DNA of 64,000 nucleotides from JBFIHF01 sp964411125 (GCA_964411125.1 CAYPJU010000027.1:1-64000); one strand, 5' to 3'; numbered from the stretch's first letter, positions 1 through 8,785 are shown. Notes: generated by a model from the letters alone, not told the origin. Program-made: numbers and translations.

Positions 1-49
1 CACATCCCTCACACGGATGGGGTCGCTGGTTCAATCCCAGCTGCGCCCA
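1..49 (+). tRNA. tRNA-Val (anticodon CAC), 3' half, cut by window start
   Basis: An anticodon stem CATCC/GGATG (3-7 with 15-19) encloses the loop CTCACAC, giving anticodon CAC, which reads the valine codon GTG. A five-base variable loop follows, then a T stem GCTGG/CCAGC (25-29 with 37-41) around TTCAATC, the 3' acceptor strand TGCGCCC (42-48) and discriminator A49. The CCA end is not encoded. The 5' half (acceptor, D arm) lies outside the window, so the acceptor pairing cannot be checked. A degenerate copy of this half-tRNA lies near 1604. Confidence 0.88.
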
Positions 50-55
50 CTAAAA

Positions 56-82
56 GAAGGCCGCCTTCGGGCGGCTTTTTTA
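56..82 (+). terminator. Rho-independent terminator of the tRNA
   Basis: A perfect six-base stem GCCGCC/GGCGGC (60-65 with 70-75) closed by a TTCG tetraloop is followed directly by six T residues (76-81). Its position just after the tRNA fits termination of the tRNA transcript. Confidence 0.9.
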
Positions 83-116
83 TTGGCCGATTTCATACCG
101 ATCGACGGCGGGTTCC

Positions 117-347
117 ATGAGCGAATGCCCCATCATCGATGCACACGTGCATCTGTGGCACTTGCGGGCCACACCGCGCGAGGCCTCATCGTTCGTCAAG
201 CTGTTCGGATGGAACCGGACGTTGCGCTACTGGTTCGCGATGAGGCTGTTTCCTCGCGACGCCGCGGACTTCTTCGGTGGTCCCGATGTGGTGCTCGAGG
301 ACCCGGAGACTACCCGCCGACCGTATGCGACGAGGCAATGCGGTTGA
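117..347 (+). pseudogene. amidohydrolase N-terminal fragment
   Basis: The first ~60 residues look like the start of a metal-dependent amidohydrolase: the motif IIDAHVHLWH near residues 6-15 contains the HxH metal pair that opens the TIM barrel in the amidohydrolase/TatD-like superfamily. Family members run about 280-400 residues, but this frame stops after 76. Around position 300 the coding signal passes to another frame, the one used by the downstream Cys-rich protein, so the last ~15 codons are probably out of frame. I read it as the remnant of a gene cut by deletion or recombination next to the tRNA. It could be translated as a short peptide but lacks most of the catalytic barrel. Confidence 0.6.
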
Positions 348-1555
348 TAGAAGAGACGTGTCCCGGGGGAGAAATCTGGTTCGACGGGTGTCTTGATGAC
401 GCCGAAGTCTATGCCACGTGCATGGTCGCGCACATCGACGGCTTATGCGAAATCTTCGAGGGTCACGGTGGCCCCGTACGAAACGACTTCACGGACTGCG
501 TCGACGAGGCGTTCGGCATCGAGCGCGTGGGCGGTATCGAGGCCTGGAACCGGCTGCAGGATCAACTCTGCGTTCGAGCCCACGAATGCAGCATTTCGTC
601 CCCCGAGTACGCGTACGCGTGCCATCCAGTGGCTCGCGAGCGACTCCTCACACCCGAGCTGCGCAGTGTGCTCGAGGACGAGAGTCTGGTCACCGAGGTT
701 CGAGCGCTCGACTGGCTGAGGGAGGCACCTTGTTTCGACTTCAAACCGATCGCCCAAGACGTGCAGCGCCAGGTCTTCTTGGGCAGTACGCAGGAGCGCG
801 CACCCTGCACCCACGATGTGGAGTGCCAGCCGTGGCTGTACTGCAACGCGGGTTCAGTCTGCCCGGGGCAATGTGAGCCGCGTGGTTACGACGGCGAGCC
901 GTGCGATCGAGACGGAGAATGCGAGTTTGGTTGCTTCGACGGTCGTTGCGGAGTCCCCACGGAACCGGGCAGCTCCTGCGAAACCCGCACGGACTGCTTC
1001 TCGGACGCCGGCTGTGTAGCGGGCCGCTGCAGTTTTCGAGGCCCCGGCGACACGTGCGACTCCTCCGACGAATGCTCCAAGCTCCTGGTCTGCACCGACG
1101 GGCTCTGCGTCGAAGGAGGCCGACTCGGCGATCCATGCGACGAGCTCCAACCCTGCGGCCTCAGCCGCGACTCCGAAGGGCTGTTGTGCGTCTCCGGAAC
1201 GTGCGCCCGGTACGTCGGCGTGGGCGAACCATGCGCAGACTCGCAGCAATGTCCGCCGATGCACGCATGTAACCGCGTCTGCGAGCCGCTCCCCGACATC
1301 GGCGACGCCTGCACGGACCGCTGCGTGCAAGGCGCGTGTGTCGACGGAACCTGCAGTTGGCTGAACCACGGAGAAGCGTGTTCGCTGGTCAGCGACGTCG
1401 ATGGTCTCGGCGCGTGCTCGTCCGGGGCCTGCGTGCAGGCGGTCTGCGGCGCGGACTTCGCCGTGGGGGACGCGTGCGAAGCCACGGAACAGTGTGAGGA
1501 CTACGCAGGTTGCGACGGCGGCGTGTGTGAGACGTGGCAGGTCTGCGCGCTGTAG
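338..1555 (+). CDS. Cys-rich secreted-type protein, 5'-truncated
   Basis: The protein has a Cys-sparse N-terminal region with paired cysteines (residues ~1-150) and then an array of short modules with 4-6 cysteines (GxxCxxxxxC, CxxGxC) from about residue 155 to the end, the disulfide-rich arrangement common in exported proteins of Myxococcota. No signal peptide or lipobox is present. The frame is open upstream as far as 17, but that part is a shadow of the amidohydrolase fragment, so the true 5' end has been lost. ATG 338 is the first plausible start (405 aa); it is a formal choice, not a proven one. A degenerate copy of its 1346-1429 segment lies at 7915-7998. Function unknown; without export it is probably non-functional. 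Confidence 0.6.
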   Translation: MRLIEETCPGGEIWFDGCLDDAEVYATCMVAHIDGLCEIFEGHGGPVRNDFTDCVDEAFGIERVGGIEAWNRLQDQLCVRAHECSISSPEYAYACHPVARERLLTPELRSVLEDESLVTEVRALDWLREAPCFDFKPIAQDVQRQVFLGSTQERAPCTHDVECQPWLYCNAGSVCPGQCEPRGYDGEPCDRDGECEFGCFDGRCGVPTEPGSSCETRTDCFSDAGCVAGRCSFRGPGDTCDSSDECSKLLVCTDGLCVEGGRLGDPCDELQPCGLSRDSEGLLCVSGTCARYVGVGEPCADSQQCPPMHACNRVCEPLPDIGDACTDRCVQGACVDGTCSWLNHGEACSLVSDVDGLGACSSGACVQAVCGADFAVGDACEATEQCEDYAGCDGGVCETWQVCAL

Positions 1556-1603
1556 CTAAGCTGCTGAAATTGCTCGATACGAGCTTTGCTTTCCAGTGCA
1601 TGG

Positions 1604-1641
1604 CATCCCTCACACAGATGGGGCTCTGGTTGGCTCCGCCA
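1604..1641 (+). repeat. degenerate copy of the tRNA-Val 3' half (att-like relic)
   Basis: Twenty bases from 1604 match the anticodon arm of the tRNA at 3-22 with one substitution (G to A at 1616). After a one-base deletion, CTGGTT of the T arm is also kept, and the match then decays. Only the part from the anticodon stem onward is copied, as expected for a displaced attachment site after tRNA-targeted integration. The D-arm half is not recognisable upstream and the T arm cannot fold, so this is not a working tRNA. Confidence 0.6.
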
Positions 1642-1840
1642 GGCCGTCACTGTCCTCAGCCTTTCGCGCGGTCACGGATGGCAACTGGACGGGCCACCGA
1701 GTGGCGGACCCGGTGTCCATTCGGGATCAGCGCCTTCCGCGAAACTGCGGCAGAATGCGGTGTTCGCCACGAGAGGTGCGTGGCATGGGTCTCGCATCCA
1801 GCCCGGCGATTGGCGTGTCGACCCGCGTTGCAGAGAGATA

Positions 1841-3712
1841 ATGAGACTAAGAGACCTCACATTTGTCGCGGCTGCCGTACTGACGGTGGCGTGTTCGTCC
1901 CAGCCTGATGGCGCCGGCGAGTTCGATTCGTTCGGGGGGAACGACGTGATCGACTCGGAGCGGGCCGATGGTGCGGGGCTCACGCGGGCCGAGGCGGATG
2001 CGATACTGCGGGTGGTGAACACGGCGAGTTTCGAGGTGCTGGACGATGACGTGGCGCTGGACGTTCGTGCGGCGCGGAACATCGTCGAGGCGCGGCAGCG
2101 GGGGCCGATCGCGACGCTGGACGAGCTCGACGCGATTCCGTGGGTCGGGTCACGGGCGCTGGGGAAGCTTCGGGAGTACGTGCTGGCGAATGGGCTGGTG
2201 GTGGACGAGGCCGAAACGTGCCTGATCATCTCGGAGTACGTCGAGGGGAAGCACAACGACAACAAGGCGGTGGAGATCTGGAACTGTGGGGCGTCCGAGG
2301 TCGTGCTGGACGACGTCGCGCTCTGCCTGATTCAGAACGACGACGAGGAGTGTACCCGCGCGACGGCGCTCGGCGGTGGGACGCTGGCGCCGGACGACAC
2401 GATGGTGCTCTGCCGAGACCTCGATGGGAACGGGTTCAACGACCCGTACCCGTGGCTCGTCGAACGGTGTGACGTCGAGGTCGGCTCGACGGCGATCTTC
2501 TCGGGGGACGACCGGCTGGCGCTGGTGCGGGACACGAACGGGGATGAGAGCTTCTCGCTGTCGGACGACCAGCTCCTGGACGTCCTGGGGCGCATCGGCT
2601 ATCGGCCGCCGGAAGTGGAGTGGAAGGACGTGCGCCTCGATCGATGTCGGCTCGAGCCGAACGACGGGCGAACCTTCTACCTTACCGATGAGTGGTTCCA
2701 CGTCGAACCGTGGAGCAACGATCGCGGCTCGCACCTCGGGCAGCCCCCCACCCGCACCAGCTGCGACGACCCGCTCGCCGGCGTGTGCGTCTTCGGGTCC
2801 ACCTACCGCGACATCATCGGCGCGAACGACGCCGTCGTGACGACGTCGAAGGTGCGGGTGACGTCGCCTGCGGAAGTGGAAGGCATCGAGGCGGAACATC
2901 TCCTTCGCGCGGTCCAGGTGACCTACGACGTCGACACGATTCAGGAGGCGTTCGCGGCCGTCGACGCGGGCGAGGTCAACATCCATCGCCTGTGGGACGC
3001 ATCGAACGGCGTGCCGTACATCGCGTTCGAGTTCGGCGCGGGCGACAATTCGTACGGTCGCGTGTTCGCGGCGGGTACGGACGAGGTCGCGGCCGACATC
3101 ATCGACGGCGACCTCTACGGGTGCACGGCGTTCTGGGGACCGCAGCGTCGCGACTGTTCGTCGAACGACGACTGCGCCGACGGTCTGCGCTGCGAAGGCC
3201 GACACGACGGCACGGGCTCGTGCATCGACACATCGTTCGCGCCGGCCGGGACCGGCTCGCAGTGCACGGGCGGGACGGACTGCCCTGGCTCGGCGGGCCT
3301 CGTCTGCGCGGGTGAGAATCTGGGCGGAGGCTTCTGCGTGGCAGCGTGGTCGCGGCGGGCGTTCGAGCTCGACCGGCAGCGAACGATTCCTGCGCGGGGT
3401 CGGCTCGAGATTCCGATCGACGTCTACGGGCTCGCCACCGTCTCGACCGACGTCACCGTCGACCTGGTCGCGACCAACGACGACTACGAGAACTTGCGCA
3501 TCAGCCTGCAGAATCCGCTCGGTACGACCGGTACGCTGTTCGAGGGCGACGCCTCGGCGCGGGAGGTCTGGCTGCGCGACGAAGCGGTGCTCGCGTTCCC
3601 GGGGGACGAAGACGCGAACGGGCAGTGGTTGCTCGTCATCGAGAATCCGGAGGGCGCCGTCCCAGGCCTGCTCTACGATTTCCGGATGACCGTCACGTCG
3701 CGGTACGACTGA
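1841..3712 (+). CDS. lipoprotein with HhH, lamin-tail and P-domain-like regions
   Basis: A 623-aa exported lipoprotein. ATG 1841 was chosen because it is preceded by AGAGAGA and opens a signal peptide ending in the lipobox LTVAC (Cys near residue 18); the frame is open further upstream without a signal. Residues ~45-125 form a helix-hairpin-helix segment of the ComEA type (ATLDELDAIPWVGSRALGKL). Residues ~130-270 resemble a lamin-tail domain (CLIISEYVEG, VEIWN). A Cys-rich stretch lies around 430-490. The last ~110 residues (from RTIPARGRLEIPIDVYG) look like the beta-rich P/proprotein-convertase domain often found at the C-terminus of secreted bacterial proteins. This suggests a surface or periplasmic binding protein; substrate unknown. 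It converges on the kinase gene at 3864. Confidence 0.8.
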   Translation: MRLRDLTFVAAAVLTVACSSQPDGAGEFDSFGGNDVIDSERADGAGLTRAEADAILRVVNTASFEVLDDDVALDVRAARNIVEARQRGPIATLDELDAIPWVGSRALGKLREYVLANGLVVDEAETCLIISEYVEGKHNDNKAVEIWNCGASEVVLDDVALCLIQNDDEECTRATALGGGTLAPDDTMVLCRDLDGNGFNDPYPWLVERCDVEVGSTAIFSGDDRLALVRDTNGDESFSLSDDQLLDVLGRIGYRPPEVEWKDVRLDRCRLEPNDGRTFYLTDEWFHVEPWSNDRGSHLGQPPTRTSCDDPLAGVCVFGSTYRDIIGANDAVVTTSKVRVTSPAEVEGIEAEHLLRAVQVTYDVDTIQEAFAAVDAGEVNIHRLWDASNGVPYIAFEFGAGDNSYGRVFAAGTDEVAADIIDGDLYGCTAFWGPQRRDCSSNDDCADGLRCEGRHDGTGSCIDTSFAPAGTGSQCTGGTDCPGSAGLVCAGENLGGGFCVAAWSRRAFELDRQRTIPARGRLEIPIDVYGLATVSTDVTVDLVATNDDYENLRISLQNPLGTTGTLFEGDASAREVWLRDEAVLAFPGDEDANGQWLLVIENPEGAVPGLLYDFRMTVTSRYD

Positions 3713-3786
3713 CCGCGTCGGCGGCCGCAGGCCGTGCCAGGGGCAAACGAGCCGCCGAGCCGCGCTGTGGTTTTGTCGGAAGCCTC

Positions 3787-3815
3787 TGGGGCGTTGCCCC
3801 AAAGGGTGAAACCCC
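3787..3815. terminator. hairpin pair between convergent genes
   Basis: TGGGGC/GCCCCA around a GTT loop (3787-3801) is followed by GGGT/ACCC around GAA. The hairpins lie in the 150-bp gap between two convergent genes, a plausible bidirectional terminator, although no T run follows. Confidence 0.35.
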
Positions 3816-3863
3816 TCGTCGACGCAGGGCCGGGAACCCGGCGCGACCGCCGCCGGCATCTCA

Positions 3864-5903
3864 TCACGGTTCTATGAAATCCTTCATGACTTTTGCGATG
3901 ACGTCGTCGGAGGGCCGCGGCGCGGGTGGTGCGTCCTCGATGTTGGTCCACTCGTCGAGCGGGAATCGGGGGGGTGTACGACAGATTACGAACCGCTCTC
4001 GAAGGCACGTATACTGGCTGCACGCGAGAGATGGGGCCTCCTGCTCCCCCGGGTCGTCGACTACCCACTGAGCGGCGGGTCTCGACCCGGAGCAATCCCT
4101 TCGCCGCAGCTCCCACTCTTCCTGGAACGCCGCGCCGTCTCCCCATACCACGACGAGACTTTCGAATCGGTAGTTCGTAATCGCGGGTGGCGTGCCACCG
4201 ACCCGCCTGACCCGCTGCGGGGCGAGCCAGTGTTCGGGCGTTGCGAGTGCACCTCCAGGAGTCGAACGAACAGTTTCGAGCTGGAGGGGATGCCCCCCGG
4301 GCGTCGTCGCGCGGCTCCCGTCTCGATGGTCTGCCAAGCCGGGGGATCGCGCAGGGGGCCCTGCGTCTTCGGACTCGGAGAAGTCTGCCGGTCGCACGCG
4401 TGCTTCGAACGCGGCGAGCAAAGAGAACTGTCGCCCGGCGCTCAACGTCGAGACCAGTCCATCGGCTCGACCAACTGCCGCGGACGCTTTCGCCGACACA
4501 CCGTCCGTCGTCGCGGAGACGAGGGCACGCGCCGACGGGGGGAGGGGGCTCCCGGTGGGATGCAGCACCGGGACGGGCGTGTCCTCGTGGATGCACAGCG
4601 GTGGACGATGGAGTTCGCTTCTGTCCGAAGATCGCCGTTCCCCTCTCGGCCTCATCGTCACGACCGTGAGCTCGTCTTCGGGGAACGCACCGAAGAGTTT
4701 CGATGTCCACTCGGCCTCGAAGCCCGCGGGAACAGCGACGACCGGCCCACCCGGCTTCCCGACTCGATCCGAGACCACGAAACCTCTCCCGAGGTCCTCC
4801 CCCACCTCCGGTCGCCGGCAACCGCGTAGGCTCAGCGACGCCTGCAAATGCGCGTCGCGAACGACTCTCTGGGGCAGCGACGGCACGGCGAAATCGTACG
4901 GCGTCGGCGACAACGCAGGTTGCGAACGCGACCCGTCGTCCTCCGTTTCGGGCGACCAACGCACCTGCTGAAACAACACCACGACGAGGACGAGAACGAC
5001 GGCAGCGAGCAAGATCGCCCCCCGTGCCCCGAGTAGGTCACGAGCTTCCGACTGATCGAGCGCCCGCGCCGGTCCGGGTGATCCGACGACGAGACGCTCG
5101 AGCGCCTCCGAAGCCGTGGCGAAGCGCTCCTCGGGGTTGGGCGAAGTGAGCGTCATCACCAGGCGCCGCAGGTCGTCAGAGACGTCCAACGTTGCTGGCA
5201 GGACGCAGGGAACGCCCCGGGAGTGGAAACTTGCAGCCTCCATCGGATTGTCCGAGACCAACCAGGGACGCCCGGTCAAGAGCTCGAACGCAACCAGGCC
5301 GAGCGAGAACTGGTCGACCGCCGGACCGATGGCGCCGCCGAAGAGTTGTTCGGGCGCCATGTACCGGACGGTCCCTACGACCCTCCCCGTCTCCGTCAGT
5401 CGCTGCTCACCCGCGGCCTTCGCGATCCCGAAATCGATCAGGATCGCTCGGTCCGCTCCTCCGGAGTCTGCGGTCAACATGATGTTGGCCGGCTTGATGT
5501 CGCGATGCAGTACGCCCGCCGAGTGCGCTTCGACGAGAGCCTCGAGCACCTGCGCGAGGAGCTTGCGCACCCGTCGTTCCTCGAAGACTTCACCGCGGTC
5601 GATCAGGCCGCGGAGCGACTCCCCGTCGAGAAACTCCGTGATCATGTAGGGACTCCCATCGACCAGCCCGTAGTCGAACAATCGGACTACGTTGGGCCCT
5701 CGAAGTCGCCCGACGACCTTCGCTTCCCGCTCGAAGCGCGCGAGAGCCTCGTCGGTGAAACGCCCCCAGAGCACCTTGATTGCGACGGCCCGTGCGGTCC
5801 AACCGTCGCGCGCCAGATATACTTCACCGAATCCCCCCTGCCCCAGCAGCCGTTCCACACGATAGCGCTCCAGAAAGAGGCTTCCGGGCGACAGCATCGT
5901 CAT
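3864..5903 (-). CDS. Ser/Thr protein kinase with extracytoplasmic Cys-rich tail
   Basis: A Hanks-type kinase of 679 aa. All catalytic motifs are intact: glycine loop GQGGFGEVYLA, VAIK lysine, HRDIKPANIM, IDFGIAK and GTVRYMAPEQ, within residues ~12-270. A single hydrophobic segment near residues 290-310 (AAVVLVLVVVLF) places the rest outside the cytoplasm. The extracytoplasmic part ends in a Cys pattern (LxCxxxxCxxxxVxCRxPxRF) followed by DEW, shared with the upstream neighbour. The start codon overlaps the stop of that neighbour by four bases (ATGA), so the two are translationally coupled and probably arose by duplication. Likely role: receptor kinase sensing an unknown signal. Confidence 0.9.
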   Translation of the reverse strand: MTMLSPGSLFLERYRVERLLGQGGFGEVYLARDGWTARAVAIKVLWGRFTDEALARFEREAKVVGRLRGPNVVRLFDYGLVDGSPYMITEFLDGESLRGLIDRGEVFEERRVRKLLAQVLEALVEAHSAGVLHRDIKPANIMLTADSGGADRAILIDFGIAKAAGEQRLTETGRVVGTVRYMAPEQLFGGAIGPAVDQFSLGLVAFELLTGRPWLVSDNPMEAASFHSRGVPCVLPATLDVSDDLRRLVMTLTSPNPEERFATASEALERLVVGSPGPARALDQSEARDLLGARGAILLAAVVLVLVVVLFQQVRWSPETEDDGSRSQPALSPTPYDFAVPSLPQRVVRDAHLQASLSLRGCRRPEVGEDLGRGFVVSDRVGKPGGPVVAVPAGFEAEWTSKLFGAFPEDELTVVTMRPRGERRSSDRSELHRPPLCIHEDTPVPVLHPTGSPLPPSARALVSATTDGVSAKASAAVGRADGLVSTLSAGRQFSLLAAFEARVRPADFSESEDAGPPARSPGLADHRDGSRATTPGGHPLQLETVRSTPGGALATPEHWLAPQRVRRVGGTPPAITNYRFESLVVVWGDGAAFQEEWELRRRDCSGSRPAAQWVVDDPGEQEAPSLACSQYTCLRERFVICRTPPRFPLDEWTNIEDAPPAPRPSDDVIAKVMKDFIEP

Positions 5904-7870
5904 CGAGCTTCCTGTCGAATGGGGTCACCGAACTCGTCGTAGAACTGCCGCACCGCGCGTGCCACGAGGTGCGGTGTCGGAGTCGGCGCCGGGCCGGCGT
6001 TCGTGTGACGAGACCACTCGTCGTCGGCAAAACGCGACGGCACTCGGCACACTACGAGCGCTTCTTTACAGGCCCATTCCGCACAGGAGAGCGACCTCGA
6101 TGCGTCGTCACCTCCTTCGCCGAGCGTCCACTCGCGCCTCGGCCCGTCGCACCTTTCGACTTCGAAAAAATCGTGCAGGTGGGACGACACTCCATCGCCC
6201 CACAGCACATGAAGCGCCGGGTGGTTTTGGACACAGTAGTCGGGCGGTTCCATCCTCGGAACCGCCACCGGAGCCACCCATTCACGCGCCTCGCCCTCGA
6301 GGTGACCGGGGAGCTTCACGCGCTGCTCCATGATTTGGTCGAGGGTCTTTCCGGCGGCGAGGCTCTCGGCATTGGGATACCAGCGCGTGTCGATCACCCG
6401 CGGAGGGATCTCCTTCACCGTCACAGCCAGGTAGTCCCCTCGCCCGCCGCAGATAATCGGTCGCAGGTCTCCCTCGTCGAAGTCACCGACCACAGGCACG
6501 CTAAATCCGTCGGCGAGGCAGAGCCCTCGGAACCTTCTCACGTCGAACTCGTATTGATTCCTCGTAACTTTGGTCGCCACCGTGATCACGGAAATCTCCC
6601 CCGGCTCGAACGTGCGGACATACTCCCGGAGCCAGGCCTGGTCCTCAGCGGATCGCTCGACGAGGATCGCGTGGCTGCCCGGCGCTCCGACGGTCTCGCC
6701 CAGTGCGACTCGCTCCGCGAGCCCCTCGCGAGGACCTCGAACGACACACTTGTTCGCCCGACTCGCGGCCGCGAGGTACCCCCCGAGAAGACGCTTCGAA
6801 GCGATGCTCATCGCGCGGATCTCCTCGTCCGAGGTCGATGCCATCGGGGCCGTAGACATCACTTCGGGCGGGCGGGAAGCCGCCCCGGTTACCGCAAGTG
6901 GTTGTCGATCGGTCGTGCCTGTGCCTACCACGAGCCCACCGAGCCCGAGCGTGACTACCGCGAGCGCCCCGGCAACGAGCCAAAGACGGCGTTGGTTGCC
7001 GCGCGCCCCGCCCGACGACGCCAGCGGGGCGTCCCCCCCTTCCCGCGTGGCGGGGCGAAGAAAAGCCGACGCCTGCTCGGCGTTGGCCGGCCTTTCGGAC
7101 GCCCGGTGCCGCGTCAAGCGAGTGACGAGCTCCCCGACAGCCGTGCTTCGGACCTCGCCCGGTAGCTGCGGCTCGAAACCGTCGCGCAACCTCGCAGCTA
7201 CAGCTACGTCGTCGAGCCCCTCGGGAAGCGCCGGTCCACCGGCCAGGAGTTCGTAGGCCACCAGCCCGAGGGCGTAGAGGTCGGAGCGCGGATCGACGGT
7301 GCCTCCGAGAAGCTGCTCGGGCGACATATACCGGGCATCTCCCAGCACGTATCCGGTTTGCGTGAGTCGCTCGCTGTCCGACGGCTTCGCGATTCCAAAT
7401 TCGCCCAAAACGACGAAGTCGCCACCCTCGGGATTCGAGTCCAGCACGATGTTCGCCGGCTGGATGTCTCGATGAAGAATCCCGCCCTGGTGGGCGTCGG
7501 CGAGGGCGTCGAGCAGCTGCTCGAGCAGCGCCGAGACGCGACGCGGGTCGAACGTCTCGCCGGCGTCCAAACACTCCCGCAGCGTCCTCCCCGATCGATA
7601 CTGCAGGACGAGGTATGCGGCACCGTCGGAAACGCCATGATCGAACAGACGGACGACGTGTGGGCTCCGAAGCGCTCCGAGAACTCGCGCCTCACGCTCG
7701 AACCGCGCTACGAATTCGGGCCTTGGCCGTGCCGACAGGACCTTCAGTACCACCCGGCGCCCGGTCCAATCGTCGCGGGCGAGATACGCAACGGCTTCTC
7801 GTCGCCCCCCCAGCACACGTTCCACCACGTAGCGCTGGACGAAGATCGTCCCTGCTGACATCTCTGACAT
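5900..7870 (-). CDS. predicted pseudokinase with Cys-rich tail
   Basis: This 656-aa protein has the same layout as the kinase it overlaps: kinase fold (~residues 12-275), one membrane segment (~310-330, LVAGALAVVTLGLGGLVVGT) and a homologous extracytoplasmic tail with the LxCxxxxCxxxxVxCRxPxRF-DEW pattern. Key catalytic residues differ: the glycine loop reads LGGRREAVAYLA, HRDxK is HRDIQ (Lys to Gln) and DFG is EFG (Asp to Glu). The VLK lysine and the HRD aspartate remain. In the family these changes usually abolish or strongly reduce phosphotransfer, so I infer a pseudokinase that could regulate its partner by dimerising. Weak residual activity with a Glu in place of DFG-Asp cannot be excluded. 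Confidence 0.85.
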   Translation of the reverse strand: MSEMSAGTIFVQRYVVERVLGGRREAVAYLARDDWTGRRVVLKVLSARPRPEFVARFEREARVLGALRSPHVVRLFDHGVSDGAAYLVLQYRSGRTLRECLDAGETFDPRRVSALLEQLLDALADAHQGGILHRDIQPANIVLDSNPEGGDFVVLGEFGIAKPSDSERLTQTGYVLGDARYMSPEQLLGGTVDPRSDLYALGLVAYELLAGGPALPEGLDDVAVAARLRDGFEPQLPGEVRSTAVGELVTRLTRHRASERPANAEQASAFLRPATREGGDAPLASSGGARGNQRRLWLVAGALAVVTLGLGGLVVGTGTTDRQPLAVTGAASRPPEVMSTAPMASTSDEEIRAMSIASKRLLGGYLAAASRANKCVVRGPREGLAERVALGETVGAPGSHAILVERSAEDQAWLREYVRTFEPGEISVITVATKVTRNQYEFDVRRFRGLCLADGFSVPVVGDFDEGDLRPIICGGRGDYLAVTVKEIPPRVIDTRWYPNAESLAAGKTLDQIMEQRVKLPGHLEGEAREWVAPVAVPRMEPPDYCVQNHPALHVLWGDGVSSHLHDFFEVERCDGPRREWTLGEGGDDASRSLSCAEWACKEALVVCRVPSRFADDEWSRHTNAGPAPTPTPHLVARAVRQFYDEFGDPIRQEAR

Positions 7871-8170
7871 GTCCCCAATCTACCATGGCTTTTACAGTTT
7901 CTTCCAAACGCGCCGGAACCTGCAGCTAGCTGAACGAAGGAGAAGCTTGTCGCTCATCAGCGATGTCGATGGTCTCGGCGCGCGCTCGTCCGAGGCGGGA
8001 CCCTGACTTCGCCAGTATCCTCGGTTACGGGCTCCTACCGACCTTCGGCCCCGACCGCTACGCGGTCCCCGCAGTTCGACCTTATCTCGATTTCGCCCAG
8101 CCGCTGTAGAAACGGATGATTCGAAAGCGTAGGATTGCAGTTATCGGCTACCCTAGACCACGAGGAACCC
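7871..8170. other. intergenic region with gene relic
   Basis: This 300-bp gap lies between the divergent pseudokinase gene and the small exported protein at 8171. Apart from the Cys-rich gene relic at 7915-7998 I see no coding signal. The promoters of both flanking genes should lie here, but I cannot assign clear -35/-10 boxes. Confidence 0.5.
7915..7998 (+). pseudogene. relic of the Cys-rich gene at 338-1555
   Basis: About 84 bases match 1346-1429 of the Cys-rich gene in the same orientation with scattered substitutions. A TGG codon has become TAG, and one base is missing after GAAGCTTG, shifting the frame. No other part of the parent gene is recognisable around it. Confidence 0.7.
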
Positions 8171-8785
8171 ATGCCTCACTCACGTTTGCTGGCGCTCGCA
8201 ACGGCGCTGATTCTACTCCCCTCGGCGACGGCATCGGCCCAGTCGGTCAACATCGACGGCGCCGGAAAAGTCACGGTGCAGGGCGCCGACGGAGAGAAGG
8301 TCGTCATCGACGGCTCGTCCGGCGAGGCGACGTCGCGGCCGACCAGGACGAAGAAGGGTTCAGCAGGAACAGCGACGAACGACGAGGAAACCCGGGTCCA
8401 CCATTCTCTGGTCTGTTCCAAGGCGGACGCGCTTCGGCTCGGTGCGAACGACCACGTCAAAGGCGACCCGGCGCTGAAAATATCGGGCAGCTGCACCGCT
8501 GTGGCGGAGGGATCGAGGTTCGAATCGAAGTCGAACGCCGTGAAAGTATCGGGTGCTTCGACGCTCGCGCTGACGAAAGCAGAGGTGAAGGGGGAGACTG
8601 TCGCGGTCCACGTGAGCGGCAGCTCGCAGGTCGTGATCGACGGCGCGACGATCGAGGGGCCGGTCGCGCTCCGGGTCACAGGTCAGTCCAACGTCGTCAT
8701 CAAGAACTCCGTCATCACGGGCAAGATCGAGACGTCGGGGAACGGCAAGTACATCGACGGTGGCGGCAACACCTTCAGCAAATGA
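8171..8785 (+). CDS. exported DUF3060-like repeat protein
   Basis: A 204-aa protein. ATG 8171 is preceded by GAGGA and starts a Sec signal peptide (MPHSRLLALATALILLPSA, cleavage near ASA-QS). The mature part is rich in Val/Ser/Gly/Lys with repeating short strands such as ALKISGS, AVKVSGAS, VAVHVSGSS and VALRVTGQS, the pattern of a small right-handed beta-helix as in DUF3060-type proteins. One Cys pair (SLVCSKAD, SGSCTAV) could form a disulfide. Function unknown; periplasmic or secreted location is likely. It is monocistronic, with a minus-strand gene on one side and a Cys-rich relic after it. Confidence 0.8.
   Translation: MPHSRLLALATALILLPSATASAQSVNIDGAGKVTVQGADGEKVVIDGSSGEATSRPTRTKKGSAGTATNDEETRVHHSLVCSKADALRLGANDHVKGDPALKISGSCTAVAEGSRFESKSNAVKVSGASTLALTKAEVKGETVAVHVSGSSQVVIDGATIEGPVALRVTGQSNVVIKNSVITGKIETSGNGKYIDGGGNTFSK

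Noticed and set aside
1604..1660. Second functional tRNA-Val gene
   Set aside because: Only the anticodon arm is kept; the T arm and acceptor do not pair and no 5' half is recognisable.
2150..3859. A 569-codon minus-strand frame opposite the HhH/lamin-tail lipoprotein
   Set aside because: Arg/Val/Asp-rich translation typical of antisense high-GC DNA; the plus strand has a signal peptide and domains.
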